A program made the position numbers and the translations under genes. The notes below the pieces were generated by a model. It had not been told where the DNA came from, searched no databases, and saw only the letters and a list, made by a program, of their open reading frames with translations. DNA of 64,000 nucleotides from Oligoflexia bacterium. Its GTDB lineage: Bacteria > Bdellovibrionota_C > UBA2361 > JBGSMV01. Shown here piece by piece: positions 9,897-18,570 of this stretch (the stretch's first letter is position 1; the number at the start of each line of letters is the position of its first letter). The DNA is taken from contig JAIBBU010000002.1 of assembly GCA_019694515.1 (NCBI GenBank), forward strand, positions 163,326 to 227,325. The letters run 5' to 3'.

Positions 9897-10780
9897 TGCT
9901 GATCGATGCTTCTCTTTCGGGCACTTTCCCGGCCTTGGTTACCCCCTTTACGGCAGATGGCCGCGCGGTGGATTTTGATTCTTTCGCTAGTTTGATTCAG
10001 ATCCATCTTAAGTGTGGAGTTGCAGGCGTCGTGGCGTGCGGCTCTACAGGCGAGGCTGCGACCCTCAGCGATGAGGAGTACCGAGCCGTGCTCGAAGCAG
10101 CTGTGGCGGCCTGCGCCGGACAGGTACCGGTGATCGCGGGAGTCAATAGCAGTTCCACACAACGCGCAGCCGCTATGGCCAGGGAAGCTCAAGCGTTGGG
10201 CGTTGATGCGGTGCTGGTGGTTGCACCGCCCTATAATAAGCCCTCGCAGGCTGGGATCTTGGCGCATTTCGCCGCTGTTAGAACGGGCCTCTCGATTCCG
10301 ATCCTGGCTTACAATATTCCTGGCCGTGCGGTTGCTAATATTTTGCCTGCTACTGTGGCGCAGCTTGCACGGGAGAAAATTATTGTCGGGTTGAAGGATT
10401 CATCAGGATCGATCGATCAATTTCTAGATACCCGCGCAGCGCTTGGGACTACTCCACTGGCAATCCTTTCGGGGGAAGATTCCCTGGTGCATTGCCAGAT
10501 GGCATGCGGAGGGCAGGGGGTTATTTCCGCTTCTGCCAATCTAATTCCAGAGCTCTTCGTGGAGATTACCACTTCTGCCCTAAAGGGGGACTGGAATGGT
10601 GCGCTAAAGGCGCAGATGCGGGCGCTTCCGATCGTGCGAGCGCTATTCACAGAGACGAACCCCGTACCAGTTAAAGCAGCTTTGGCACTCCGTGGTTGGA
10701 TTAAACATCCCACCGTTAGGCTGCCACTGCTCGGCGCGAGCGCCTCAACCATCGATTTGCTAGGGCGAGTTCTGGGATGA
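9896..10780 (+). CDS. dapA: 4-hydroxy-tetrahydrodipicolinate synthase
   Basis: Condenses pyruvate with aspartate semialdehyde, the first committed step of the diaminopimelate/lysine pathway, supplying both lysine and peptidoglycan cross-links. The 294-residue TIM barrel carries GSTGEAATLSDEE (threonine pair of the proton relay), YNIPGR (catalytic tyrosine) and GLKDSSGS (Schiff-base lysine). The ATG overlaps the previous stop by one base and its own end overlaps the dapB start by four, so the three genes form one operon. Confidence 0.96.
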   Translation: MLIDASLSGTFPALVTPFTADGRAVDFDSFASLIQIHLKCGVAGVVACGSTGEAATLSDEEYRAVLEAAVAACAGQVPVIAGVNSSSTQRAAAMAREAQALGVDAVLVVAPPYNKPSQAGILAHFAAVRTGLSIPILAYNIPGRAVANILPATVAQLAREKIIVGLKDSSGSIDQFLDTRAALGTTPLAILSGEDSLVHCQMACGGQGVISASANLIPELFVEITTSALKGDWNGALKAQMRALPIVRALFTETNPVPVKAALALRGWIKHPTVRLPLLGASASTIDLLGRVLG

Positions 10781-11538
10781 AACCGCTGAAGCTCTGTGTC
10801 CACGGCGCCGCAGGCCGCCTCGGTTCTCTGGTCATTGGAGCTCTCGAGGAATACCCAAATATAGTTCTCAGCGCCGCGCTAGTGCGCGGCGGATCTGAGC
10901 TTATCGGCAAGCGCTGTCAGGGGGAGGTGCTATATAGCGCCGAACTGGACCTCGCGATCGCTTCAGCCGATCTGGTAGTGGATTTTTCCACTGCGCAAGC
11001 CAGCCTCCTGTGCGCAGAGCGCTGCTGCGCGGCTGGCCGCGCCCTGCTGATCGGAACGACGGGACATAGCGAAGCTGAACGACGCACCTTCGCTCAGGCA
11101 GGCGAGCGCATCCCAATCGCCCTGATACCTAACACCTCGATTGGAATGGCGGCACTCAAGTCCGCCGCGTTGGAAATTTCACAGCTCCTCCCTGAGCGGT
11201 GCGATATCGAGATTTCTGAATCACATCATGCCAAGAAGAAGGACGCTCCCTCGGGCAGCGCTCTATGGCTCGCCCGCGCGCTGGCTGCCTCCCGATCGCT
11301 GTCGATCAATTCCGCCCGCGAGGGCGCGCGAAAACCAGGAGAGTTAGGTATCGCGAGTCTGCGCGGCGGAGATGTAGTGGGGGAGCATACCGTGCACTTC
11401 TTTTTGGATGGCGAACGAATTGAAATTTCGCATCGTGTCGCAGACCGAAAAATTTTTGCACGTGGCGCGTTGTTTCTCGGACAAAAACTGATACTCCGAG
11501 GTAAGGGTTTCTATGACGTTGACGATCTCCTCGGTTAG
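10777..11538 (+). CDS. dapB: 4-hydroxy-tetrahydrodipicolinate reductase
   Basis: Reduces the DapA product with NAD(P)H. The 253-residue protein has the N-terminal Rossmann glycine motif (VHGAAGRLGSLV), the GTTGH segment, and the family signature ESHHAKKKDAPSGSALWLA with the catalytic His pair and Lys. Start ATG sits in an ATGA overlap with dapA, so translation is coupled. Length and motifs are normal. Confidence 0.96.
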   Translation: MKPLKLCVHGAAGRLGSLVIGALEEYPNIVLSAALVRGGSELIGKRCQGEVLYSAELDLAIASADLVVDFSTAQASLLCAERCCAAGRALLIGTTGHSEAERRTFAQAGERIPIALIPNTSIGMAALKSAALEISQLLPERCDIEISESHHAKKKDAPSGSALWLARALAASRSLSINSAREGARKPGELGIASLRGGDVVGEHTVHFFLDGERIEISHRVADRKIFARGALFLGQKLILRGKGFYDVDDLLG

Positions 11539-11568
11539 CCTCAAAACAGGCGGAAATATCGATTATCA

Positions 11569-11597
11569 TTGCATAATAGGGTCTGGCTTGTTATAAG
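11569..11597 (+). promoter_or_regulatory. Candidate sigma-70 promoter for the IclR gene
   Basis: TTGCAT (11569-11574), a 17-bp spacer and TATAAG (11592-11597) make a good -35/-10 pair. A perfect TATAAT also occurs at 11607-11612 without a good -35. Either would give a leader of roughly 110-130 nt before the ATG at 11734. Prediction by eye only. Confidence 0.45.
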
Positions 11598-11631
11598 CTG
11601 CGGTACTATAATCGCGTTTATAGAACGGAGA

Positions 11632-11656
11632 TTTGAGCAATAGTCCAGCGCTCAAA
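11632..11656. repeat. Inverted repeat in IclR leader
   Basis: TTTGAGC (11632-11638) and GCTCAAA (11650-11656) are perfect 7-bp arms around an 11-bp spacer, just downstream of the promoter candidate. It could be an operator, for example for IclR autoregulation, which is common in the family. There is no T-tract, so it is not a terminator. Confidence 0.4.
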
Positions 11657-11733
11657 ATCCAGGTTCTGCAAAGCCTTAGCTGAGCAGAACAATATTTTTT
11701 AGCAGTTTTTATATCTTTTTAGGATTTCTGCCC

Positions 11734-12588
11734 ATGGTCAAGCGAGAGAAAGCCAATTACATGATTCAGTCGGTGTCACACGCTATCGATGTGCTCGAGG
11801 AACTATGTAAGGCAGCCGGCGAGATCGGTGTCACCGAATTATCAAAGCGCTTAAAGCTTCATAAGAATAACGTATTTCGCTTGCTCGCCACCTTGGAGCT
11901 GCGCGGCTATGTCGAGCAGAATCACGAGACTGAAGATTACCGTTTAGGGGTGAAGGCTCTGCAACTCGGTCAGGCTTACCTTACCCAGAGCAATCTGGTT
12001 AATCGCGCGACACCGATTCTTAAGAGCCTCTCCGACTCCATCGGTGAAACGGTTAATCTTGCAGTTCTCCAGAGCGGACAGGTGCAGTTTCCATTGAGCA
12101 TCGAAGCCAAGAAGCCGGTTAAAGTAGCACCGCGCGTGGCGATCTCTATCCCTGCTAAGAATAACGCTGCTGGGCGTTTGCTAACTGCCCATCTCCCGGA
12201 CTCCATTCTGGCAGAGATGTTGGCCGGCAACACCCCGCAGGACGCTGCAATTAAGAATCAGCTGACAGAGCTCCGCAACTCCGGACAGATCATCGACCGC
12301 GCGGCGATTGAAGCTGATGTCGTTTCGATCTCGCGAGTGGTCCGCGGAAACAGCGGTGCGGTAGTGGCTGCAATCGAGGTGCTGGTACCCCAATATCGCG
12401 CCAAGATCGAAAATATAGCTTCTAGCCTTGAGGACGCGGCGGCGCAGCTGTCAAGCTCGCTTGGCTCGATTCGGAAAGGTCTGGTGTCAACGATCGAACG
12501 GGAAGTTGGATTGGCGGCCTCGACCACAACAGCAGCGCCAATTAGCAATCCAGCGATTGCCGGAGCTACGGATCGGAACCGCATCTAG
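11734..12588 (+). CDS. IclR-family transcriptional regulator
   Basis: A 284-residue regulator. Residues ~10-75 form the winged helix-turn-helix of the family (QSVSHAIDVLEELCKAAGEI, VTELSKRLKLHKNNVFRLL, LELRGYVEQ), followed by the effector-binding domain (YRLGVKALQLGQAYL, GETVNLAVLQSGQV, IPAKNNAAGRLL, GAVVAAIEVLVPQ). The C-terminal ~40 residues are an Ala/Thr/Ser-rich tail not typical of the family. Start ATG at 11734. It is followed 182 bp later by an acyl-CoA dehydrogenase operon on the same strand, so a role in regulating acyl-CoA or aromatic-acid catabolism is plausible but unproven. Confidence 0.87.
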   Translation: MVKREKANYMIQSVSHAIDVLEELCKAAGEIGVTELSKRLKLHKNNVFRLLATLELRGYVEQNHETEDYRLGVKALQLGQAYLTQSNLVNRATPILKSLSDSIGETVNLAVLQSGQVQFPLSIEAKKPVKVAPRVAISIPAKNNAAGRLLTAHLPDSILAEMLAGNTPQDAAIKNQLTELRNSGQIIDRAAIEADVVSISRVVRGNSGAVVAAIEVLVPQYRAKIENIASSLEDAAAQLSSSLGSIRKGLVSTIEREVGLAASTTTAAPISNPAIAGATDRNRI

Positions 12589-12770
12589 CGCCTCTTAAAG
12601 AGCCGATTTAAGGGTGTCTCACTTTAGCTCTGCAGAGCCAAGTCTCCGCAGAGCATCCCGTTATTTGCTCTATTCGTGCGTTTTTGTGGGTACAAGCGCG
12701 CTTGGTGCTGCGGTATAGTCTGGATGCCGCAGGGCGCTGTACGGGCCCTCGTATCTTACCTGGACCCACT

Positions 12771-13922
12771 ATGTTAGACGAATCAGCCAGTTTTGGATTA
12801 TCTGAGGAGCAGCTTGCGCTAGCTCTCGAAGCGCGAAAGTTCGCGCAGCAGGAAATTATACCGAGGGCAGCGCACTTCGATGAGACGGCTGAACTTCCAA
12901 CTGAAATCCTTGCCAAGGCCCATGCTCTGGGCTTGATGAACTTGGTTCAAGCCGCCGAGCTTGGCGGTACTGGCCTCGGCGTACACGACGCCTGTTTGGT
13001 AATCGAAGAGCTGGCTGCAGGGTGCGCGGGAGTTACGACCACGATAGTAGCCAACGACCTGGCGCTGCTGCCGATTGCACTTGGTGCAACCGCTGAACAA
13101 AAGCAGCGTTTGATAAAGCCGATCTGCGAGAGCGGCGCCTTAGCCTCGTTTTGTCTTACAGAACCGGGCAGCGGCTCGGATGCTGCCGGCATGAGCAGCA
13201 CGGTGCGCCGCGACGGCGACAGCTACATCTTAAATGGCACCAAGCAGTGGATCACCAACGGCGGCGTTGCCAAACAGTTCACGGTATTTGCTACTCTAGA
13301 TAAGAGCAGGAAACATAAGGGCATCTGTTGTCTCGCCGTACCGGGAGATCTCCCCGGCATCAAGCGCGGCAAGCACGAGAACAAGCTCGGGCAGCGCTGC
13401 TCCAACACGGTGCAGCTGAATTTTCAAGAGGTTAGAGTGCCGGCCGCTAATCTAATTGGAGCAGAGGGCGAGGGCTTCAAGTTAGCGATGAAAACGCTGG
13501 ACTGGACTCGCCCCATGACTGCGACGATCGCGGTGGGAATTGCCAGAGCGGCGACCGCTTACGCCTGCGCTTACGCCAAGGACCGCAAGCAATTTTCGCA
13601 GCCGATTGCTAATTTTCAGGCGATTCAGTTCATGCTGGCTGATATGGCAACCGCGATTGAAGCTGCCCGGCTGCTAACCCTCAAATCGGCCCGCATGCTT
13701 GATCAGGACACTCCCGCAACGCTGGTTTCAAGCATGGCCAAGCGCTTTGCCGCCGATATGGCGATGCAGGCAACTACCGATGCTGTGCAGATTTACGGTG
13801 GCTACGGCTACACCAAGGAGTATCCTGTAGAGAAGTTAATGCGCGATGCTAAGCTGATGCAAATTTATGAAGGCACCAGCCAGATCCAAAGGCTCGTAAT
13901 CGCGCGGGAGATGCTCAAATGA
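12771..13922 (+). CDS. Acyl-CoA dehydrogenase (short-chain type)
   Basis: FAD enzyme that introduces the alpha,beta double bond in acyl-CoA. The 383-residue length and motifs fit short-chain acyl-CoA dehydrogenases: FCLTEPGSGSDAAGM, TKQWITNGG, YGGYGYTKEYPVEKLMRDAK, and the catalytic base Glu367 in QIYEGTSQIQRL, the same location as in butyryl-CoA dehydrogenases. I chose the ATG at 12771 (MLDESASFGLSEEQ) rather than a GTG at 12684, which would add 29 residues of unlikely sequence. Its stop overlaps the next ATG by four bases. Isovaleryl- or glutaryl-type substrates cannot be excluded. Confidence 0.92.
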   Translation: MLDESASFGLSEEQLALALEARKFAQQEIIPRAAHFDETAELPTEILAKAHALGLMNLVQAAELGGTGLGVHDACLVIEELAAGCAGVTTTIVANDLALLPIALGATAEQKQRLIKPICESGALASFCLTEPGSGSDAAGMSSTVRRDGDSYILNGTKQWITNGGVAKQFTVFATLDKSRKHKGICCLAVPGDLPGIKRGKHENKLGQRCSNTVQLNFQEVRVPAANLIGAEGEGFKLAMKTLDWTRPMTATIAVGIARAATAYACAYAKDRKQFSQPIANFQAIQFMLADMATAIEAARLLTLKSARMLDQDTPATLVSSMAKRFAADMAMQATTDAVQIYGGYGYTKEYPVEKLMRDAKLMQIYEGTSQIQRLVIAREMLK

Positions 13923-14275
13923 CGACCGATGAGACCCCCATCTTAGACCTTAGCGCGGCGCTCGATCGTGTCGAAGGTGATCGCGAGTTTTACGCCGAGC
14001 TTGTAGCGCTGCTGATGAGCGAGTTCGAGATTAGCGTTCAAAAGATGCGAGCGCTTCTGGAGCAAAACAACTCAACCGAGCTGCAGTCTACGGCTCACGC
14101 TATCAAGAGTGCGCTCGGCAATCTAGGCGCAATGCGCTGTCATAAACTCGCCTTCGCTCTGGAGTGCTGCGGCCGAGACGCGAAATTAAAGGACGCACCC
14201 GCGCTGCTTAACCAACTAATCGCAGAGTTTTCCAACTTTGAAAAAGCCTATTCTGATCTAAGCAAAGGCGCGTGA
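13919..14275 (+). CDS. Histidine phosphotransfer (Hpt) domain protein
   Basis: A stand-alone 118-residue Hpt protein that should shuttle a phosphoryl group between a hybrid histidine kinase and a response regulator. The phospho-acceptor is probably His60 in AHAIKSALGNLGAMRCHKLA, matching the HxxKxxxxxxGA pattern. The rest is helical (four-helix bundle). It overlaps the acyl-CoA dehydrogenase by an ATGA and the next gene by a GTGA, so all three are translationally coupled, which is an unusual setting for a phosphorelay protein. No kinase or receiver is encoded in the window. Confidence 0.8.
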   Translation: MTTDETPILDLSAALDRVEGDREFYAELVALLMSEFEISVQKMRALLEQNNSTELQSTAHAIKSALGNLGAMRCHKLAFALECCGRDAKLKDAPALLNQLIAEFSNFEKAYSDLSKGA

Positions 14276-15369
14276 GACTTGCGCTCCTGCTGATGCTGGT
14301 GTTCGCCCGCGGAATCCAGGCCAGCGCGGAGACGCCCCGTTTCCGAGTTGCGGAGCCATCTTATCGACTGAACTTTCCCCGCGACCATGGCGCCCATCCT
14401 GAGTTCCAAACCGAGTGGTGGTATTTCACCGGTCTACTCTACCGCGAAGGCGAAGCAGCATTCGTCAATGCGCCCTTGTATGGATTTCAGCTCACCTTCT
14501 TTAGACGTTCCTCTCGGCCGGGCGACCTTTCCGAATGGTCCCAGAGCTATTTGGCGCATGCTGCGATAGCAGATCTAACGGCAGCGCGTTTCTATCACCG
14601 CGAGCTTCAGAATCCAGGCGGTTTGGGGGTAGCGGAGGCTGCTTCCGATTCACTTCGAGTGCTTAACGGTGAGTGGCGTGCCGGCCAAATCGGCCAGACG
14701 CTGCAGCTGAATTTTCGGTTGAATAGCCCGGCCGGTCCTCTGACCTTGACACTAAGCGCCGACTTTCGTGACGTTCCTATCGCGCACGGTTTGAACGGTT
14801 TTAGCAGGAAAGGGGTCTGTGAAGAGTGCGCATCGATTTACTACTCGGTCCCCAGACTTAAATGGACCGGCGAGCTTAGGCAAGGGAGCCGCTCCACAGC
14901 CGTCACCGGCCTCGGCTGGATGGACCACGAATTTATGAGTAGCGCCCTATCAGGGGACCAGATCGGATGGGATTGGTTTAGCCTCATGCGCAAGGACGGA
15001 ACCAGCTTGATGCTGTTTCAGATTCGTTCCACTACCGATTCCCGAGCAATAAAAGCTGGTACGCTTATTTCAGGCAGCTCAGCGCGCTCACTTTCCCCCG
15101 CAGAGTTCTCGATTGAATCGTTAGATACTTGGCTTAGCCCTCATACCAAGGCGCGCTATCCCAGTCGGTGGAGGATTGCTGTGCCTTCCTTGTCGCTGGA
15201 TCAGGAGCTAGAACCACTGCTGGCTGACCAGGAGTTGAGCATGCAGCGTGCGGAAGCAGCACCAGGAGTACCCACATATTGGGAGGGAGCAATCTCGGTT
15301 CCCGACCGCTCGACTGTTGGTTATGCCGAACTAACTGGGTACGCGGGCTCCCTGACGAAGAACTTCTAA
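14272..15369 (+). CDS. Secreted CrtC/AttH-like lipocalin-fold protein
   Basis: A 365-residue exported protein. Residues 1-~20 are a signal peptide (MRLALLLMLVFARGIQASAE). The mature part has the signature of the carotenoid 1,2-hydratase/AttH family: FPRDHGAHPEFQTEWWYFTG and later GLGWMDHEFMSS, with paired lipocalin-like beta domains. Members act on hydrophobic substrates or accompany lipoprotein-type ABC transporters; no carotenoid genes are nearby, so the CrtC activity itself is doubtful. The GTG start overlaps the Hpt stop by four bases. It converges on the next gene with only five bases between stops. Confidence 0.72.
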   Translation: MRLALLLMLVFARGIQASAETPRFRVAEPSYRLNFPRDHGAHPEFQTEWWYFTGLLYREGEAAFVNAPLYGFQLTFFRRSSRPGDLSEWSQSYLAHAAIADLTAARFYHRELQNPGGLGVAEAASDSLRVLNGEWRAGQIGQTLQLNFRLNSPAGPLTLTLSADFRDVPIAHGLNGFSRKGVCEECASIYYSVPRLKWTGELRQGSRSTAVTGLGWMDHEFMSSALSGDQIGWDWFSLMRKDGTSLMLFQIRSTTDSRAIKAGTLISGSSARSLSPAEFSIESLDTWLSPHTKARYPSRWRIAVPSLSLDQELEPLLADQELSMQRAEAAPGVPTYWEGAISVPDRSTVGYAELTGYAGSLTKNF

Positions 15370-15374
15370 GAAGC

Positions 15375-16346
15375 CTACTCGCTACCGGACTTTTGGTTTT
15401 TCCGCGACAGTTCACGGTTCCATTGCTTAAGCGCGCCACCTAGCCGCGCCTCGAAGCTCTGTTCATCTAGATTAAATGCGGCGGCAAATGCCTCACGACG
15501 TGACATGCCATCCCGCAATTTATCTAGGTAGTTTCGAATCGGCTTAAAGCCAAAGGTATTCAGCATCGTGTTGCTCGCAAAGAGCGACTGGGCATATGCG
15601 GCTGGTACCATATCTGAATCCAGCTTAGTGAAGCCGCCCTGTAGCAAGCCCAGCGAGATTGGCCGATGCTTGGAGAGCCAGCCATTCAGCGCCGGTCGCA
15701 GCGCAGGGTTCTCGTCACCTTCCGCCCATTGAGCTAGTCCTTCGTCAAGCCAGCCGGGGCATTTACCATTCGACAGCGCATTAATAATGGCGTGCGTGTA
15801 TTCATGCTTAAGCGAGCGCGCGATGTTCCTTAAATCAAGCGGCCCCTTGAACGAAAGCGGAATGATAATCTCACCTTTGTAGTACATCGCATTAGTCCAC
15901 CGCGGAGCACCAGTCGTAGCGTAAAAGGTCTCCTCGTCCATCAATCGAATGGAGCTGCTAAATGCAGGAATTTCTCCCAACAAATCTGTGAAGAAGCGAT
16001 GCGTATCCCGTAAATTGTTGGACAGCTTGGTCGTGACGGGCACCCAACGGACCGGCGAGATGAAGGTCAGCCGGCTTCCGCCCTGAAGCTGCAGCGGCGC
16101 AAGCTCAATTCGTGCTAGCGAACCGGACGCACTCTGACTGGCATAACGAGCTTTAATCTCGCGCCCGGGTCGTTCAGCTAAGAGCGGGGCAGCAATTAGG
16201 AGTAACGGGATCAAATATGCGCAGACTAGAAATAGCGCCCGGAAACGGCGCTGGCTCTCGAGGTGGCTCGTCGATCTTCGAGGCTCCTTGAACGCTTTCG
16301 GCGAAGCCTCTGTCCGCGGGTGCTCGACTAAATTCACAACCTTCAC
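15375..16346 (-). CDS. Membrane-anchored peptidase-MA-like zinc metalloprotease
   Basis: A 323-residue protein with one N-terminal membrane segment (residues ~33-55, FRALFLVCAYLIPLLLIAAP) and a periplasmic domain holding the zinc motif HEYTH (His181, Glu182, His185) in LKHEYTHAIINAL, followed by GWLDEGLAQWAEG, whose Glu is the expected third ligand. This is the gluzincin peptidase-MA pattern. Start GTG at 16346 (GTGAAGGTTGTG) with GAGGA upstream. The gene is convergent with the CrtC-like gene and divergent from fbaB. Substrate unknown. Confidence 0.72.
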   Translation of the reverse strand: MKVVNLVEHPRTEASPKAFKEPRRSTSHLESQRRFRALFLVCAYLIPLLLIAAPLLAERPGREIKARYASQSASGSLARIELAPLQLQGGSRLTFISPVRWVPVTTKLSNNLRDTHRFFTDLLGEIPAFSSSIRLMDEETFYATTGAPRWTNAMYYKGEIIIPLSFKGPLDLRNIARSLKHEYTHAIINALSNGKCPGWLDEGLAQWAEGDENPALRPALNGWLSKHRPISLGLLQGGFTKLDSDMVPAAYAQSLFASNTMLNTFGFKPIRNYLDKLRDGMSRREAFAAAFNLDEQSFEARLGGALKQWNRELSRKNQKSGSE

Positions 16347-16479
16347 AAAGTCCTCATCCTTGAGTTAGACTTTACTCACGAGCAGGGATTACAAATACTT
16401 AGCGGCTTAGGCCGCTCGCAATCCATGCTATACAAGATAGAGATCGGCTTTTTTTTCAGGAAACATAAGGATAACAGTC

Positions 16480-17406
16480 ATGCTTAATGCACCGACTCCG
16501 CGAGTACGGGAGATACTAAGTTGGTATAAATCAGAGAATACCGGGGTTTTAACTAATCTCTACCGTCTTCTAAACACAGGGGCGCTCTCAGGCACCGGCA
16601 AAATGGTTATTTTACCGGTGGACCAAGGTTTCGAGCATGGGGCCCTGAGAAGCTTCGGCTCGAATCCGCCGGCATACGATCCCGCATATCATTTCAATTT
16701 GGCGATTGAATCTCAGTGCAACGCGTACGCAGCACCCTTCGGGCAGTTGATGGCCGTTTGCGCTGATTTCGCGGGACAAATTCCGGTAATTGTGAAAGTT
16801 AACAATAGCGACTCGCTTTATCCCACGAAAAATCCGATTCCAGCCGTGACCTGTTCTGTGAAAGACGCCCTGCAGCTCGGCGCCGCGGCGATCGGGTTTA
16901 CGATTTACCCGGGCTCCTCGAATCGCAAGGAGATGTATGAGGAGGTGCGCGAGCTGGGAGAAGAGGCCCGCAGCTATGGATTACCGCTGATCGTGTGGTC
17001 ATACCCGCGCGGCGAAGCGCTAAGTAAAGATGGTGAAACTGCCATAGATGTGATCGCGTATGGAGCCCAGATCGCCTGTCAGCTTGGCGCGCACATCGTC
17101 AAGGTCAAACCGCCGACAGCGCATATTGAGCAAGACGCGGCGCGCAAAGTTTTCGACAAAGAACGTATTCCGACCGGCACATTAGCCGACCGCACCCGGC
17201 ATGTGGTGCAGAGCTGTTTCGGCGGTCGCAGGATCGTGATCTTCTCCGGGGGCGAGGCAAAGAGCGACGCCGAGGTAGTAGAAGAGGTGAAGGGGCTCAA
17301 AGCGGGGGGAGCTTTCGGAAGCATTATGGGCCGGAACGCTTTCCAGAGGCCGATGGCCGACGGGCTCAAACTTTTGAGGTCGGTGATGGCGGTCTATAAG
17401 GACTAG
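16480..17406 (+). CDS. fbaB: Class I fructose-bisphosphate aldolase, DhnA/FbaB type
   Basis: Cleaves fructose 1,6-bisphosphate in glycolysis or forms it in gluconeogenesis, through a lysine Schiff base rather than a metal. The 308-residue protein has VDQGFEHGALRSF, GFTIYPGS, LIVWSYPRGEAL and AHIVKVKPP (Lys208/Lys210; one of these forms the Schiff base), plus the phosphate-binding FSGGEAKSDAEV and GGAFGSIMGRNAFQRP. ATG at 16480. A small stem (GGGCG 17406-17410 / CGCCC 17419-17423) with ATTTTA after it may act as a weak terminator. Confidence 0.9.
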   Translation: MLNAPTPRVREILSWYKSENTGVLTNLYRLLNTGALSGTGKMVILPVDQGFEHGALRSFGSNPPAYDPAYHFNLAIESQCNAYAAPFGQLMAVCADFAGQIPVIVKVNNSDSLYPTKNPIPAVTCSVKDALQLGAAAIGFTIYPGSSNRKEMYEEVRELGEEARSYGLPLIVWSYPRGEALSKDGETAIDVIAYGAQIACQLGAHIVKVKPPTAHIEQDAARKVFDKERIPTGTLADRTRHVVQSCFGGRRIVIFSGGEAKSDAEVVEEVKGLKAGGAFGSIMGRNAFQRPMADGLKLLRSVMAVYKD

Positions 17407-17503
17407 GGCGGGTAGAAACGCCCATTTTAGGACCTTTGACAGTCGAGTCCGAGGTCTTTAAAATTGACCTAGGTACTCAAAATCAAAACTTGTGGGAAAT
17501 GGT

Positions 17504-17896
17504 ATGAGCGAAGGTACATCCAGCACGGGATCGGATTCGGGGAACAATTCAGCTTTCATCCCTAGCGATGAAAAGCCGATTTTATTGACCCCCTCAGCGG
17601 TTGAAGCAGTCAAGAATGCGATTAAGCAGGAGGGCGAGGCTGGTGATGGGCTGCGCGTTTCTGTCGTCGGTGGCGGCTGCTCTGGTTATCAGTACAACCT
17701 GGATTTTGAGAAAGAACCCCGCATGACAGACCTAGTGCTGGAATTCGACGGCGTTCGCATTTTCGTAGATCCAGTTAGCTCGGGGTATCTTAAGGGTACA
17801 GTGATCGACTATCTCTCCGGGTTACAAGGGACTGGATTCAAGTTCAACAACCCCAACGCTAAACGCACCTGCGGTTGTGGCAGCTCCTTTAGCTAA
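17504..17896 (+). CDS. erpA: A-type iron-sulfur cluster carrier (IscA/ErpA family)
   Basis: Delivers Fe-S clusters to target enzymes. The 130-residue protein has the three invariant cysteines: Cys59 in VVGGGCSGYQYNLDFE and Cys123/Cys125 in RTCGCGSSFS. A disordered Ser/Gly/Asn-rich stretch precedes the domain (residues 1-~28). I chose the ATG at 17504, preceded by GTGGGA; a GTG at 17492 would add four residues. It stands outside an isc or suf operon, as ErpA does. IscA itself cannot be excluded. Confidence 0.88.
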   Translation: MSEGTSSTGSDSGNNSAFIPSDEKPILLTPSAVEAVKNAIKQEGEAGDGLRVSVVGGGCSGYQYNLDFEKEPRMTDLVLEFDGVRIFVDPVSSGYLKGTVIDYLSGLQGTGFKFNNPNAKRTCGCGSSFS

Positions 17897-17920
17897 GCGC
17901 TGGCGTTTTAAACCCTAAAA

Positions 17921-18424
17921 ATGGGGTGCACGCCCATGCTGCTCCGCATGCATAAACAGCTTAGAAGGCAGTGCTTGCTTTGCTGCATTGCACTGCTGTC
18001 TTGTTGCTTACTGGGTGGATGCGTCAGCATTAACAAGAAATTCGAAGTCATTTCGCCCTTAGAGCAATCTAGTCAGGCGATTAAGGCCACTCCCACCGAT
18101 TTTTTTGTCGATTTTGGTGCCGATGTACACGCCTGGGAGCGTGTCAGCGTTTTCTTTGACGAGTTCTCTCCTAAGTTCGAGATTGAAAGCGACGGCAGTA
18201 CGATCCCTCAGATGAAAATTAACTCGGCCCCCCTGCCGGAGAATCGCTACATTTACCGAGTCAGTAAGCGACCTGCCCGGGGCGGGTATCGGTATAATGT
18301 GGCGTGCGATTCGAATCTCCTTGCCAGCCCCCCGCCTGAGCGCCAAAATGCCCGCCAAAACGCCCAGAACTTGGCACGTTTCATACGAGATGGCCAGCTC
18401 GAAAGATCCCTGCTGGCGCGCTAA
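17921..18424 (+). CDS. Putative lipoprotein of unknown function
   Basis: A 167-residue protein with a long Cys-rich hydrophobic signal ending in LLGGC, so Cys34 (counted from the first ATG) should be lipidated. ATGs at 17936 and 17951 are alternative starts that keep the signal. The mature part has no family I recognise; it is mixed charge with a helical tail rich in Asn/Arg (RQNARQNAQNLARF). It sits between erpA and a subtilase on the same strand without strong signs of an operon. Confidence 0.6.
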   Translation: MGCTPMLLRMHKQLRRQCLLCCIALLSCCLLGGCVSINKKFEVISPLEQSSQAIKATPTDFFVDFGADVHAWERVSVFFDEFSPKFEIESDGSTIPQMKINSAPLPENRYIYRVSKRPARGGYRYNVACDSNLLASPPPERQNARQNAQNLARFIRDGQLERSLLAR

Positions 18425-18570
18425 ACGCCCGATATCTCCATCTATTAAATTCGACCGATTCCACGGATTTTAGCCTCAGATCGTAACGCAGCCCGCTTTT
18501 AGGGCCGAAATTCTCTGTGCTCCTCATTTAGCCCCTGGGGAAGGGAAAAGATGTTTAAAGGGAACAGGGA

